A DNA stretch of 64,000 nucleotides from Legionella cardiaca. Its GTDB lineage: Bacteria; Pseudomonadota; Gammaproteobacteria; Legionellales; Legionellaceae. The DNA is taken from the NCBI RefSeq assembly GCF_029026145.1, contig NZ_CP119078.1, forward strand, positions 3,219,001 through 3,283,000, read 5' to 3'. Position numbers and translations under genes: made by a program. This document shows positions 35,881 to 48,600 of this stretch, one piece after another. Numbering within the stretch: position 1 is the stretch's first letter; each line of letters starts with the position of its first letter. The notes below the pieces were generated by a model. It did no database searches. It was not told where the DNA came from and saw only the letters and a program-made list of their open reading frames with translations.

Positions 35881-36633
35881 ATGTTCTCATTCATGGGATT
35901 TTTTATAATAATTATTGCAATTTTTTTAATGTCCACCTTGCGTGTCCTTAGGGAGTATGAGCGAGGAGTTATATTTTTATTAGGTCGTTTCTGGCGTGTC
36001 AAAGGTCCAGGGCTCATTCTGGTTATCCCTATTGTGCAGCAGATGGTACGTGTTGACCTACGCACCGTCGTTATGGATGTTCCAAGTCAAGATGTCATTT
36101 CCAGAGATAATGTGTCGGTACGCGTGAATGCAGTTCTCTATTTCCGTGTTGTCGAACCGCAAAATGCTATTATCCAGGTTGAAAATTATTTTGAAGCAAC
36201 AAGCCAATTGGCGCAAACAACATTGCGCTCTGTGTTAGGTCAACATGAGTTAGATGAAATGTTAGCGGAGCGAGAGCAATTAAATAGTGATATTCAGAAA
36301 ATTCTCGATGCACAAACGGATAGTTGGGGGATTAAGGTTTCTAACGTTGAAATCAAGCATGTGGATTTGGATGAAAGCATGATTCGCGCTATTGCAAAAC
36401 AAGCCGAAGCAGAAAGGGACAGGCGGGCAAAAGTTATACATGCCGAAGGGGAGTTACAGGCATCAGAAAAGTTATTACAAGCCGCTCAGGTTTTAGCCCA
36501 GCAACCACAGTCTTTGCAATTACGTTATTTACAAACGCTCTCAACATTGGGTGCTTCAAATAATGCATCTACAATTATTTTCCCGATGCCAATGGAGCTA
36601 GGTGAGTTGCTTTGTAAACTAAACAAGAAATAA
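35881..36633 (+). CDS. Slipin (stomatin/SPFH-band 7 family) protein
   Basis: A 250-residue membrane scaffold protein. The first helix ([20 protein letters not shown]) anchors it. The SPFH domain follows ([41 protein letters not shown]), with the family's [15 protein letters not shown] and [21 protein letters not shown] blocks, and then an Ala/Glu-rich coiled coil ([26 protein letters not shown]). It would form oligomers at the membrane and serve as partner or substrate of the NfeD-type protease encoded just upstream. AAGGAG lies 7 nt before the ATG at 35881; an earlier ATG at 35782 is inside the previous gene and lacks support. A strong hairpin follows. Confidence 0.93.
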   Translation: MFSFMGFFIIIIAIFLMSTLRVLREYERGVIFLLGRFWRVKGPGLILVIPIVQQMVRVDLRTVVMDVPSQDVISRDNVSVRVNAVLYFRVVEPQNAIIQVENYFEATSQLAQTTLRSVLGQHELDEMLAEREQLNSDIQKILDAQTDSWGIKVSNVEIKHVDLDESMIRAIAKQAEAERDRRAKVIHAEGELQASEKLLQAAQVLAQQPQSLQLRYLQTLSTLGASNNASTIIFPMPMELGELLCKLNKK

Positions 36634-36647
36634 TGTTGAAGTCTGAT

Positions 36648-36680
36648 TTACAGGAAGCCAGCTTGGCTGGCTTCCTGTAA
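36648..36680. terminator. Bidirectional terminator-like hairpin
   Basis: TTACAGGAAGCCAGC, a 3-nt loop and its exact reverse complement (15-bp perfect stem) lie between the convergent slipin and giant genes. It could stop transcription from both sides. T residues flank it on the left only. Confidence 0.8.
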
Positions 36681-36686
36681 TAAGCA

Positions 36687-39600
36687 TCAAGAATTACCTT
36701 TGTTGGCTGCAATATTCTCCTTAATACTTTCATCGATTGACTCAACAGCCTGTTTACTGGCTGTTTTTGCCTCAAAGAAACGCCATTTTCCAGATGAGAT
36801 TTGTGTCAATTTATAAATAGAAAGAACAGCAAGGATTACATTGATAATATCCACAAACAATTTCTTATAACCACGATGTTCTGCGAGAATCTTATAATCC
36901 TCCTTACCAATAGCATCCTCACAGTTGTGTTGAAATTCTTCCGCACTGGACCTCTTTTGCGAATAGTTAGTGTATTCTTCGCGTAGTTTTTGATGAAGTC
37001 CAAGTGCAGCAGTTGCTACTGCCTCATATTTATGATCGTGAACTGCTTTTAAAGCATGCTTACAAGCTTTAATTTTCAATCTCTCAAGAGATACTTCTAA
37101 TTTGTCTTCTGGTTTTTTAGACTTAGATGCTACTTTTTCAAGCATGGAGCAATCCGTTTGTAGCTCTGCAAGCCATTGATTACGCATGGTTTCTGTTACC
37201 TGGTTATGAGTCAGGATCTGTCGCATCTGTTCATAACAAGGTGCTTGACTAAACAGGCTTTGTAAGACATTTGCAGTCAAATCACCTCTTACTAGTAATT
37301 TGCTAATAAGGTCTGGAGTTGCACATTTTTTAGCGAGTGACTGCAATTGTTCTCCAGATAGTTCGCCATTGTCGATATTGTTAAGATCCAACAACACCTC
37401 AACATCGTTTTCTTCAGCACAATCAACCATTTCCTGAAGTGGTAAATGACTCAATATTGATTTACCAAAATAACGAAGAGCATTGAGAGCCAGTTGCGGT
37501 CTTTCTACAGGCTGTTCTTTTATAATTTCTTGCATGTCAGTTGACGCATTCTCAATATTTGCTTTACTGTATTTTGCAAATATATCACTGAGGCAACCAT
37601 CCCATGCTTCAGGAGTATCAGCTGTCTTGGTTTGGGCAAATAATTTGCGCGCGAGTTTTTGTAATAATCCGTGATCATCTGCAACCGTTGTTTCCACAGT
37701 AATTTTTTGAGCAACTTGCGGTGAAAATTGCGCATTGGTGATGGCAATATCCATGACTTCCTTCGTTGCTTTGGAATGAGACACGGTTTCCAACAGGACA
37801 TGAGAATTAAATGCATTTTTGGCGAGCTCTTTCAACACAGCTAAGTTGATTGCGGTTTTGTGTTGAAGAATTTGCGTTACTTCAGAATTACTAATTACAT
37901 TTTTAAAGATGTCAATGACAAGTTCTGGCGATAATGCTGGATGTTTATACAGTTTCTCGCGCACAGTATTGGTCGCTTTTGCATGATTAAAAATGAGTTT
38001 CAAGGTTTGCGCATCGCTGGCTTTATTAAGAATAATTACTAATTGTTCAGACGTTAAATTAGTCTTAGTAAGAATAGTCTGTAGAACTTTATCGGTAATA
38101 TCAACTCTGCCAAGTAATTTTTGAATAACGTTTTGATCCTGGCATTTTTTTGCTAGCGCTATTAATAAGTCTTCAGAAAGATTTCCTGTATTTACGTTTT
38201 CGACAAGTATTTTAAGATCATCGTTACTGGCTTCATTTATCATTTTTTCAAACGGCAAATGGGCTGCCATCGTTTGACCAAATTGTCGTAAAATAGTAAT
38301 TCCTACTGCAGAACTTAATTTTTCTTTATGTTGCTTGATAATTTCAGTTAAATCTTCTCCTTCCTTAGCATTTTGGAATGCAGAATATTTTGCAAAAATA
38401 TTAGCAAGTTCTTTTTCCCAATCACGTTTCACCGAAGTGTTTGAGTCGACTGCTTCCTCGTATTTCGCGAAAGTTTTCTTAGTCAATTTTTGTAATAAGT
38501 CATGATTGCCAATCACTGTACTTTTAGTGATAACTTCTTCCGCCATGCCTGGTGAAAAACCGTTGCTATCAACGGCAATACTCATTACGTTAAATGTTGC
38601 ATTAGGATGCGAGAGTACCTGATATAATGTTTGCGAATTGAACTCACCTTGGACAGCCAGCTCTAATGTTTTCTCTTCCACTGCAGTAGGGTGTTCAAGA
38701 ATGATTGAGAGCGAATCATCATCCAGTTTCTTTTGTGTAAGTAAAGACTCTACAAATTCCTTGCTAAGAGCGCTGTGTTTGAATATCTTCTGATGAACAA
38801 GATTGGTTGCTCCTGGATGTTGGTAGACTTGCTGCAAGGTATCAGATTGTTTGATACGCTGCAGAATCAATAATAGTTGCCTCTCTTGCAGATCAGGGTT
38901 CTTAAGGACGGCCTTTAATACCACCTCACTGAGATCCATTCTTGCAAGAAAACTATCTATGAATGGTTGGCCTTTACTTTGGCATGCTTTTGCCAGTGAT
39001 AACAGAATCTCATCGCTCAGTAGTTTACCTGTTTTGCGGTAATCAACTAATGTATTCAGCGTTTCTTCATCAGCAATCTCAATTATTTCTTTTAAGGGGA
39101 GAGTTTGCAGCATCGAAGGACCAAATATTTTCAGAATACTAATACCAAGTCTGGGGCTGATAGATTTTTGATTTTGACTAATGACTCCCATTATGTGGTA
39201 TGCGTTAGATGACTTCTCATATTTTTTAAATATTGTCACCAGGATATCTTCCCATTCTTCTGTCGCCGGTGGTTGACTTAAAGGATATTGAGCAAAAATT
39301 TTCTCGGTGATTGTTTTAAGTAAAGCATGTCCTTGTGTGGCTTCTCCAGCAAACGTGATCAAATTTAATGCCACAGCAGGTGAAAAAGTCCCACTATTGA
39401 GGGCTTTTCTTATGACTTCATAAGTGGCTGAAGGATGTGAGATAACAGCTAACAGTACAGTTTCCTCAGTTGATATCGAGACAATTTTTTCTAGCACCTT
39501 CGCATCGATTGCTGTGGGATGTTGTAAAATTAGCACCAAATCTTCTGTTGACTTTATTTGCGGGAGGATAGACATTAACAATCTATTGCTAAGAGCAGGA

Positions 39601-42600
39601 TGCTTATAGACTGCTATCCGCACGCTATCTGTTGCCTTTTTATGGTTATAGACATCTTCTAATAATGACTCTCCTTTAATAAGGGCAAGGATAGATAATA
39701 ATTGCTCTTCTTCTAAAAAATCAAGCTGAAGGATGGTGGCTAATACAAGAGTATTAATCTCCGTTCTTTTAATAATTTTTTGTATTAATTCTATACTTTG
39801 ACATACAGTGGCAAACCGCCCCAGGAATATAGGATGTAAGGTAATAGGCAAATCAAGGAGAGTATTTATAAGGGTGTTATTAAGGGCGTCATTTTGTACA
39901 ATATTCGCAATCAGTGTCTCAGAGGGGTTGGCTGTCTTTAAAAGTGCACTTAGAACCTGCGGGGATTTGGTATCGCGCGCAAGGACTTCAAAACAGTGCA
40001 TAACCGTTTCATTACCTTGCAGAGCAGGATATCGGCTCATGAGATGCAATGCTTCAATACCGGCAATAAGCAATTTATCCACACTCTCTTCTTCCGAAGG
40101 CTTAATGTTATGTTGTTCACAAAAGAGAGAGAGTGGCATGCCTAAGCATTTCTCAAGACTTTTTTTCTCTTCCTCTGTTAATTGATCAGTTAAAAATGGT
40201 TTGTTGGGGTTTTCTCTTATGCGATCAAATAACTTTTTAATATTGGTGAGGTTCTTTATATGATCTTCAATAAAACCAAGACTGTTTATAGGCAAATTAA
40301 ATTGTTGCTGTATGGTCTCAACGGAAACTGTTTTTACCAGTGCATTCTGGTTTAAGTATACGAATGCCTGGGCAACTTTTTGATATTCTGCAGCCTGAGT
40401 AGCAATTGTTTTTGGGAATAATGTTTTCCAATTAAATTTAGTAAGGTCTTCAAAAGGATGCTCGGAAATGTAGATAAGCCCTTCGATGTTTCCTTGTGTC
40501 AAGGCTGTTTTTAATTGCTGAAGCGCAACTTCACACCCTGGTCGGTAAGCTTGTAAGTTATTTTCAAAGAAGCTAATTTTTTCAACCGATTCTTCCTGGA
40601 GCCAAGTTAAGGGCGACTCTTGATTTAACAGACTTGAGAATTCGCCATTAAAAAAGCGCACTTGTTCCCGTAAAGATAAATAGTGCTTATTGTCAAGCAT
40701 TTTTGCAGGGCGCGTGCCTTTAAAAACAGTATCTTGCGTGGTTGCTATCCAACTATCTTTATAAGACTCAATACGGGAGGCTAATTGTTCTGCCTCTTGA
40801 GGGGTTATAATGGTGGCATGGAGTTGTGTACCTTCAAGGTGGTACCAAACAAGAAAAACTGGTTTCATAAAGACATTAATATGATCTTTTTGACCAACAT
40901 AAGTCTCAGCATAATTTATACTGACGTGAAGGTTGTCAGAAAAAACCGCTTTAGTGTTAGAAAATGCATTTAATGTGGATGTTCGTTGCGCAATGTTTGC
41001 TTTGAAAGAACTATAAACCCAGTCTAAGGTACCTTTCTCTTTTAATTTGGGATTAAAGCAGGCATTAAGTGCGATACGCTCGACCTGAACCTGTTTTTGG
41101 ACTTCTTTTTGCACCTGCACTTCCTTGCCATGTCCTTCTTCGGCACTATCATATTCAGGTAGACAATAAGGAACCGCAGTTTTGATTATTGTTTCTAAGG
41201 CAACAAAAGCTGCTCCCGATTCATCTTCTATAGAAAGGTTAGCTTTTTTACGACATTCATTCCAAAGAGCAAACAATTGTTTTTTATGGCTGCCAAGAAT
41301 ATCTAATAATGCTTGTTTTTTGTTAACGGCGCCATATAAAGCAAATAGATCAAGCGAGGGGGTATCAACAAAAAATTCTTCGAAGTTTGCTGCTAATTCA
41401 GCTTTGTGTTCGGCATCTTCTGAAGGCAAATCTTGAATCAATGAAAGAGCAGTACGGCGAAGCAGATTAGCCATCTGTGCTTTGGTGGCAAATAAATTAT
41501 CTAACCATAAAGTCTTTTTGTCGTTTTCTTTCAAGCGCTCGATTAATTCATCAAGCGTCAGGTTAAGGCGGGTAGGTAAAATAAACTCTAAGGTTTGTGC
41601 TTGACTTATACCGCGAAAGCGCATATTCCCTTGGATGACCCCTTGAAAAGAATCTTTTTCATCGGCGAGTACAATACCGTGAGCATTTTCAAACTGGGTA
41701 ATATCTGTTCCCAGGGTATGAGCCTGATCATAGTAAGTAAACCGTTCTTCTGGCGTTGAGCGAAGTAGGCGATTGATTTCCTTCTCATCACTTGTGCCCA
41801 GAACAATTGTTTTTGCGCTACTAATATCAAGTGCACATAAGACTTGGTCATCATTAAAATACAAAACTTGCTTTATGGGTTTGCTGAAATAACTTTCATT
41901 CTCCTTAAGTTTCTTCTGAATAAAACTTGCTATTGTTTTTGCTGCATCAAGGTTGCTAACGCCAGTGAAGGTGGCATTGATATCAATAATGGCACGAACA
42001 TGACTGGGATGAGCTGATTTGGTTAATACTTCCTCTACAAATTGAGCAACATTTTCATAATTTAGAGTTGATACACGTGTTTTTTTGCTACGTAACAATT
42101 CGACAATGTAATCATCACTACCAAAAGATGATTTTGGATCATAGCTTAAACGTTGATGGAAGGTGGTATGATTGCTTGGTGTACCTGATACCCCCTGTAC
42201 GCTACGATAAAGGTCAACATGGTTGAATGAATCGCTTGGAATAATGGCGCCATCGTGATGAATTTGTTTTAAAGAGCGCTCCTGCAGAAGAGGAAATATA
42301 AGCGAGCGATTGTAGCGATGACGTTCAAATAGTAAACTCATTTGCTGTGGATCATCAACATTAATTTGGCTCAGAGTTAAAGTGCTGCCGTTCTCTTTTT
42401 CTAAAAGAGCAAACCCACGTGCAGTTGGGGTTTGATCCATTTGGGTAAAGACTGGATTTTGGAAGAGCTCTTGGCGGGCCAAAGCTTGCCACTCGAGAAT
42501 ACGCTCTTTAAATAATTCTATGCTAAGACCCTTAATGAGCATCATTTGCGTCGTTAAATTAATGGCTTCAAGTTCATTTCCAAAGCGGCTTTGCTCATTT

Positions 42601-45600
42601 GCTACGTTATTACCAACATAGGGAATGGCGAGGGTATATTCGATTGGACTTAAATTTTCGCGTTTTGAAGCACCATAATTGGCATTTAGTTTACGACGCA
42701 GTGTTTCGCTAAGCAGTTCACTAACTTGTCGCTTAAAAAAAGCAAGGGTGGCTTTTTCTTCTGGGGTGGCATTAATTACTGCCGCAGGCATTGTTTTGGC
42801 TTTACCCTCAAGATAAGCAATAAGTTCTTGTTGCGCTTGTGGGCCATAACGCAGTACGGCATTGTCAGCAAACTGATGCAATGGACCACTCGTCGCAAGA
42901 AGTTTGTTTGCAAGTTCGTTTTTAAAAGGGGCCCAATTATAGCTGTCAGGCAATTGAGGCGCCTTTTTAATAAAATCGAGATCAATTAAATTAAAAAGCG
43001 CGATGGAGTTTTTAATGAGAGCAGGGCTTAGAGGTTTCGGTTCACCGGAGGTGTAGTTTAATTTTTTCTTTAGCCATAAGCCTTGATGAACCTCATCAAT
43101 AATGCAATCACCATAATTGCGTAATAATCCGGTGAGTTTATCGCACCAGTAAACTTGTTGTTTCCATTCCGCATCTCTTTCTTTTGATCGCAGAAGCTCA
43201 ATATATTTAAGCTCTAATGACTGCATCGCGTCACCTGTTGTAACGAGGTAGCTACGCGTTGTCATGACTTCCGTAAATTGCCGATATAATTGTTCAAGAC
43301 GTGCGGCAGAACTATTGCTATCACGGTTAAATTCAAAGCGATAGGCGCGTTTGCCGAATAAACGTTGTGAAGTGCGATTAAAATCGACGTGATTTGTTGC
43401 TAATAGTGCTGGTGGAACTTCAATGATTACTAAGTTATCACCTTGAGCTTTCTCTTCAGCGAGAATAGGCAAAATAACTTTGGATTTGCCCCCGCCTGGG
43501 ATAATTTTTTCGATTCTTTCTTTAAAACCAACGCCATTTTCAGGACGCTCCAGCAATGCTTTAAGAGCACTAACCTGGCGGGTACGGAGGAGAATATCCT
43601 CTTCATGCTGAATGATGACCGTGGCAGGTTTATCTAGGCCTGGAATGCTCTCTCTTGCTAATACGTCGAGAACCTTCATTGCATAGTTTGCATCGCCTGT
43701 TTTACCCGCCTTTTTTAAGTTTTCGTTTACATTTTTAACCAGTTTAGCTTGGATGTCTCCAACCAGAGCTGTATGAATTAAATTCTGTAGTTGCTGGGCT
43801 TTGGTAGTAGTGTCTAGTCCTGTTTTCTCCACAGTGTAGGCCACATCTGCTCGACAATACATCGACATTAAATCAACTTTAGTTAGTGTAGGGCGTGATT
43901 GGGCTTGCTTTTCAATCTGCCATTTTTGCGCTAGGGCAGGATCTTCTGGTCCTTGATTGGCAAGTTCTAATGCTGCATCCCATGAGCGCTCAGCTTGCTT
44001 TAAGAGATCTTGTTCGGTTTTAATAATTAGTTCAATTGCTTTAAAATAAGGTTCCTCAACAATTTTTAACGCAAGTTCTTTTTGTTTTTGTTCGAACTCA
44101 AGAAGAATTTTACCAGCGTCTTCTTCAGACGATGCCGTCAGAAGAGCATTGTTGCCTTTCTCATGCAGTTGCCTGTAGTTTAAAACTAATTCATTGAATG
44201 CGATATGCTCACTCTTTCCAAGAGTAGTTAAACCTTTTTTAATAGCAGGCTGTTCAAGCAAAGAACTATTGTCCAGTGTCGGTGTAACTAGCGGGATACG
44301 TTCCGGTCGTTTTCTTTCTAAAATTTCTTCAGGGGTTGCCAGAATTTCCTGATAAACGTCCTTGGCTTGATAAACTTGAAGTGCAGGAATTGGATAGGTT
44401 TTTACTGAGGATACGACGTCGGTAAATTGAACTTCTGCTGCACTAAACTGACTTTGCGCCAGCGCTCTATTATGGGCAATGCGATAGAGTATATTGCATA
44501 ATAGGGGCACATTGGATTCTTGGTCAGCCAAAGGAACATGGCGATGGGCAATTAAAGTTTGGCGGCAAAAGTCAAGCAGCCGCTTACTTTGTTGCGGATC
44601 TTCGTCAAAAAGGGCGATCTGAAAATAAGCAGGAAAATTAATTAAGAAAGTGCTTTCCTTAATATCCGATGAAAGAATCTTTACTGAGGGCTCAAGAGCA
44701 GAAACTTGAAGTCTCTTATCTCCAGGGAGTTTATTTTCCCAGTCTTCTACCGTTGTTTTTGTTACAAATGGCAGATGGCCGCGCTTGATAGTAATTTCTG
44801 TTGGTAAGCTTAAATCAAGAGGGACAAGTTCCAGAATGCTCGATTTAGCATTAACAGCTTTAAATTTTTTTAGATGTTTGTCAATCAAGGCCAGTCGTTT
44901 GATGTCAGCTTCGCTTGGGGGAGCTGATTTAGCACGTGCAAGAAGTGTTTCTTTTTCTTGAAGAATCGTTTCAAGGCTTAATTTTAGCCATTCATAACCC
45001 AACGTACCAAGAGGCTGACGCTCCTGGGTTTGATGGTAATAATCTAATAGACGTTTTCGTTCATGCATTGAGAGTGCATAACTGTGCGGCATGTAACGAT
45101 GCATGGTTTGAAGGCGAGAGAAGAGATTATAAATGGTATTTGGTAGTTGTTTTTGAAAATTCTCTAAACGCTCATAGGTTAACTTTGCATAGGTGGCATT
45201 GGCTGTACTACCGGTTTGTGGTTCAACTAAATCAAATTTTCTATCTTGTAACAGAAAATCACAAGCGAGATTCACAGCCTTGAGTTTGCAGGCAACGTAA
45301 GGAGGGGTCTTCTTGATCGCATCTTCACTCATACCAGGTAAGAGATGAGGTAGCTCATTGCAAATCCACTGAATGTATTGCAATTCTGCTGGATCACCTG
45401 TTAACCCGCCCAGGCGAGTATTACAATCTTCTAGTATTTTCCACGCTTTTTCAGGCTGATGGGTCGCAAGATAGATATATGCGAGATAAAGAGCATCAGC
45501 AACCGTGTCGGCAACAGGTTCGCCATTTTGCATGCGCAAGCTTACATATTTTTCACTATTTTGGTAATCCCAAAGTGGTTTTTGCTTGGGTTTATTGTTG

Positions 45601-48600
45601 TTCCATTCCTCTTCCAGTGTAGTTTTGGCGATCACGCCTTGGGTGTCATGGACGACTGGATAAAAATCACTTACCTCTGCGCCTTGTTCTGTGGCGTAAA
45701 AGCGAGCAACAGGAATTAAATAACGACTATAAGTATTGCCAGTGTCATCTTTACTGGTTAAAACCATTCCTGCGACGGAAGCATGGATAGGAGAAGCTTG
45801 AACAAGATGCTCTCCAGTCTCTTGATGGACAAAAGAAGTCTCATTTGGCTTCCTCTCAAGCGTAATATTGTAGCGAGGTAATTTAACGACAGTATGATCA
45901 CCTGTTGGATTTTTCTCAGTAACTATAAATTGATTACTTTCAAAAGCATTAATCAATGCACGTGATTTAGGATCAAGGTGAGTTAAGGTATAGGCTTGAC
46001 TTAAATCGGATGATTTCTCATCTAGAAGATAAAAGGTATTCCCTTTAACCGAATAGATAGGCACATTGTTTTTAATTAATAATCCTGAGGTCTTGTCATA
46101 ATTGAGCGGTCGCCAAAAATCCATGGTGTCGTCGATTAAAACTTGCGGTAATTCAGGATTTATATGGTCACTAGCGCTATTGGCATGCTTGGCAAGGTGA
46201 TCGTTCGTCAGCGGTACGAGCTCATAAGTCTCCTTTTTACCTTGAACTTCCCAAACTTTTTGTACCGTAAGTTTATCGTTATTATAGTAGAGGTATACTT
46301 TGTCGGTTTTGTCGCCTAATACCATATATTTCCCATCTGCCGACATGAGACAGTCTTGTATATGCTGGAGACCTAAGCGTTTTATGAGCGGATGATTTTG
46401 TAATGTGAATGGTACACCTGCACGTGCTAATCCCTTTTCGAACAGTTTGCCCAAAAGAATGTTGGCTTCTATTATGTTGCCAGTTTCATTTTGAAACTTA
46501 TAGACAGGGAATTTGTCGTCAATCTCAAGAGGTTTCAAACTTTGGGTACTGGGGTGTTTTGCTAAGGTTTCTTTCAGAATACTTTTAACTGTTTTAGGTG
46601 ATTGTTCCATTGCAAATATTTGAAACTGGGCAATCGCTTTATCAACTTCCAGCCGGTGGCTGCTGTCTTCAAAAATAGATGGATTGGCATGACTTTGTAT
46701 GTAGTAATATGCTTCGAAAGCGCGTGCGAAAAGCTGCTCTGATTTGTCTCCCAATTCAATTTGTGTCATGAGAGTTAGAAATAAATGTTGTTGCAGAACA
46801 TAGGTAACTTCTTGGGTATTAGGTAATGCCAACTGTTTGAGAAGTTGCACTTGAATATCTGCAAGACGCCTATGGCCTTCGGCTTTGCCAGCAAGGGCTA
46901 AATAACGACTAACTTGATAATTTATATGAATAAAGAAAAGAGATTCTCGCGTTAACTGCCCCTCTTTGTCGTAAAAGCGAAATCCTGTTTGCAAAAATTT
47001 ATCAAATTGCGGCAAAAAAGTAGGCTTTTCAAACGCGTCAGATAAAAGTCCTGGCTGAAAAAGGTTAGCTTCCACATAACGCTGATCTGATTCATTGGCA
47101 AGTTTATCGATATTGCGTGTAAAATAATCAATGGTCAGAAGAACCTGCAGTGAAGGTTCGCTTCGAAGATGAAAATAGTCGCGTGCAATAATATCTGCTT
47201 GCGTAACGGGTGGTGGATTTTTTTGGTCAGTAATCGGCTTTACGGGATTAAGCTGAATGGCATTAGCAGATTTTACCTCCAACGGCGTTAAAAAAGACTT
47301 TGAAGTGACATCAGCCATTAAAGCGTCTCGAGCAGGAGAATCCTGTAAAGCATATTTGCCTTTAGAAATTTCTGTGGATAATTCTTGCCAAGCAATAAAA
47401 GAGGCATACAATGGGCTGTACATAAGAAGCTCATTGTCTCTCATGGTAAACTGCATAAAGGATCTAGCGTCAAATTGTTGTTTAAAGAAGGGATTGATAG
47501 CGGCTCTAAGTTTAACCTCATAATCAAGATGGTTTTTAACTTTGGTAACTAACGATTGAAATTTTGGATCAAGCGTGTTTCCTATGAGGTTTTGCGAGAT
47601 TATAAAAAGAGATTGTAGCCCTTTCGTTCTAATATGGGCATGAAGTGTGGAAGTTTCATTACCATATTTTTTTTGATATTCGAGTTTTAATTCTTCGTTA
47701 AGTGTAGATTCTGTGGCCAATAAATCCTTGAAGTAATTATAAAGCTCCGTGTGACTTTTTTGACCATAGGGTGGGAAACGTTTCTGTAGTTGCTTAAATT
47801 TATTATCAAGAGCTGGGTGATTTGTTGCATAAAATGGATCTCTTGAATGATTGCCTACCAAAGTACGCATCGTATACTCAATGAAAGGCATAAATGACGG
47901 TAATTTTTTGGTTCTCGCAATCGTATCTTCTATGTTCATCTGGATAGTAGCAGTACATAGCGTCATGATTTGTAAGGAAGGTATCTGTGAATCCTTAAGC
48001 CATTTTGTTTGCAAATTTTGTAATAATGTCTGAACTTCATCAATCTGCTTTCCGAAGGCTTCATACTGATGTAAATATTTCAGCTCATCATACTTTGTAT
48101 AAAAAGGATCTGAAGCTTCAAGGGGCAATGCGGTCAGAAGTTTTTCTAGGTGATAATATTGCACAACCGGATCGGCTATAAGTTTAATTTCCTTAACCGC
48201 CTGCTCCAAATTGCTTAAAAAATTCTTGCCATCACCAAAATCAATTGGTTTAGGAGGCTTAGTATAGGTGGGTTGAATCAAACTTGGTGGTACGGCCACG
48301 GCGTTAAGGTTTTTTACGACGAGCTTAGGTAGGGGATCATCTATAACTACCGGTTTTGGAGATTTGGTAAAAGGTGTTTTATTGAGTTTTTCTTTTATTT
48401 CTGCAAATTTTGCCAGATGATATTTAGTTTCCTTCTCACTAAGGTTCTCTAAACTGTTTAATATTTTTAAGTTATTTTCAATTGCTAAATTAATTTGTTC
48501 TTTAACTGAAGCCGTGTAAGGTTCTGTACGTTTCTCAAGACAGGCCGTAGCATATTCAAAAAGGGCATGTTGCTTGAATTTGAAGATAAAAAGCTCGTAA

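Noticed and set aside
35604-36065. 153-codon minus-strand frame across the nfeD-slipin junction
   Set aside because: Overlaps two well-supported plus-strand genes and has no recognisable domain or start signal.
39808-40185. 125-codon plus-strand frame
   Set aside because: Antisense to the giant protein's helical repeats; no supporting signals.
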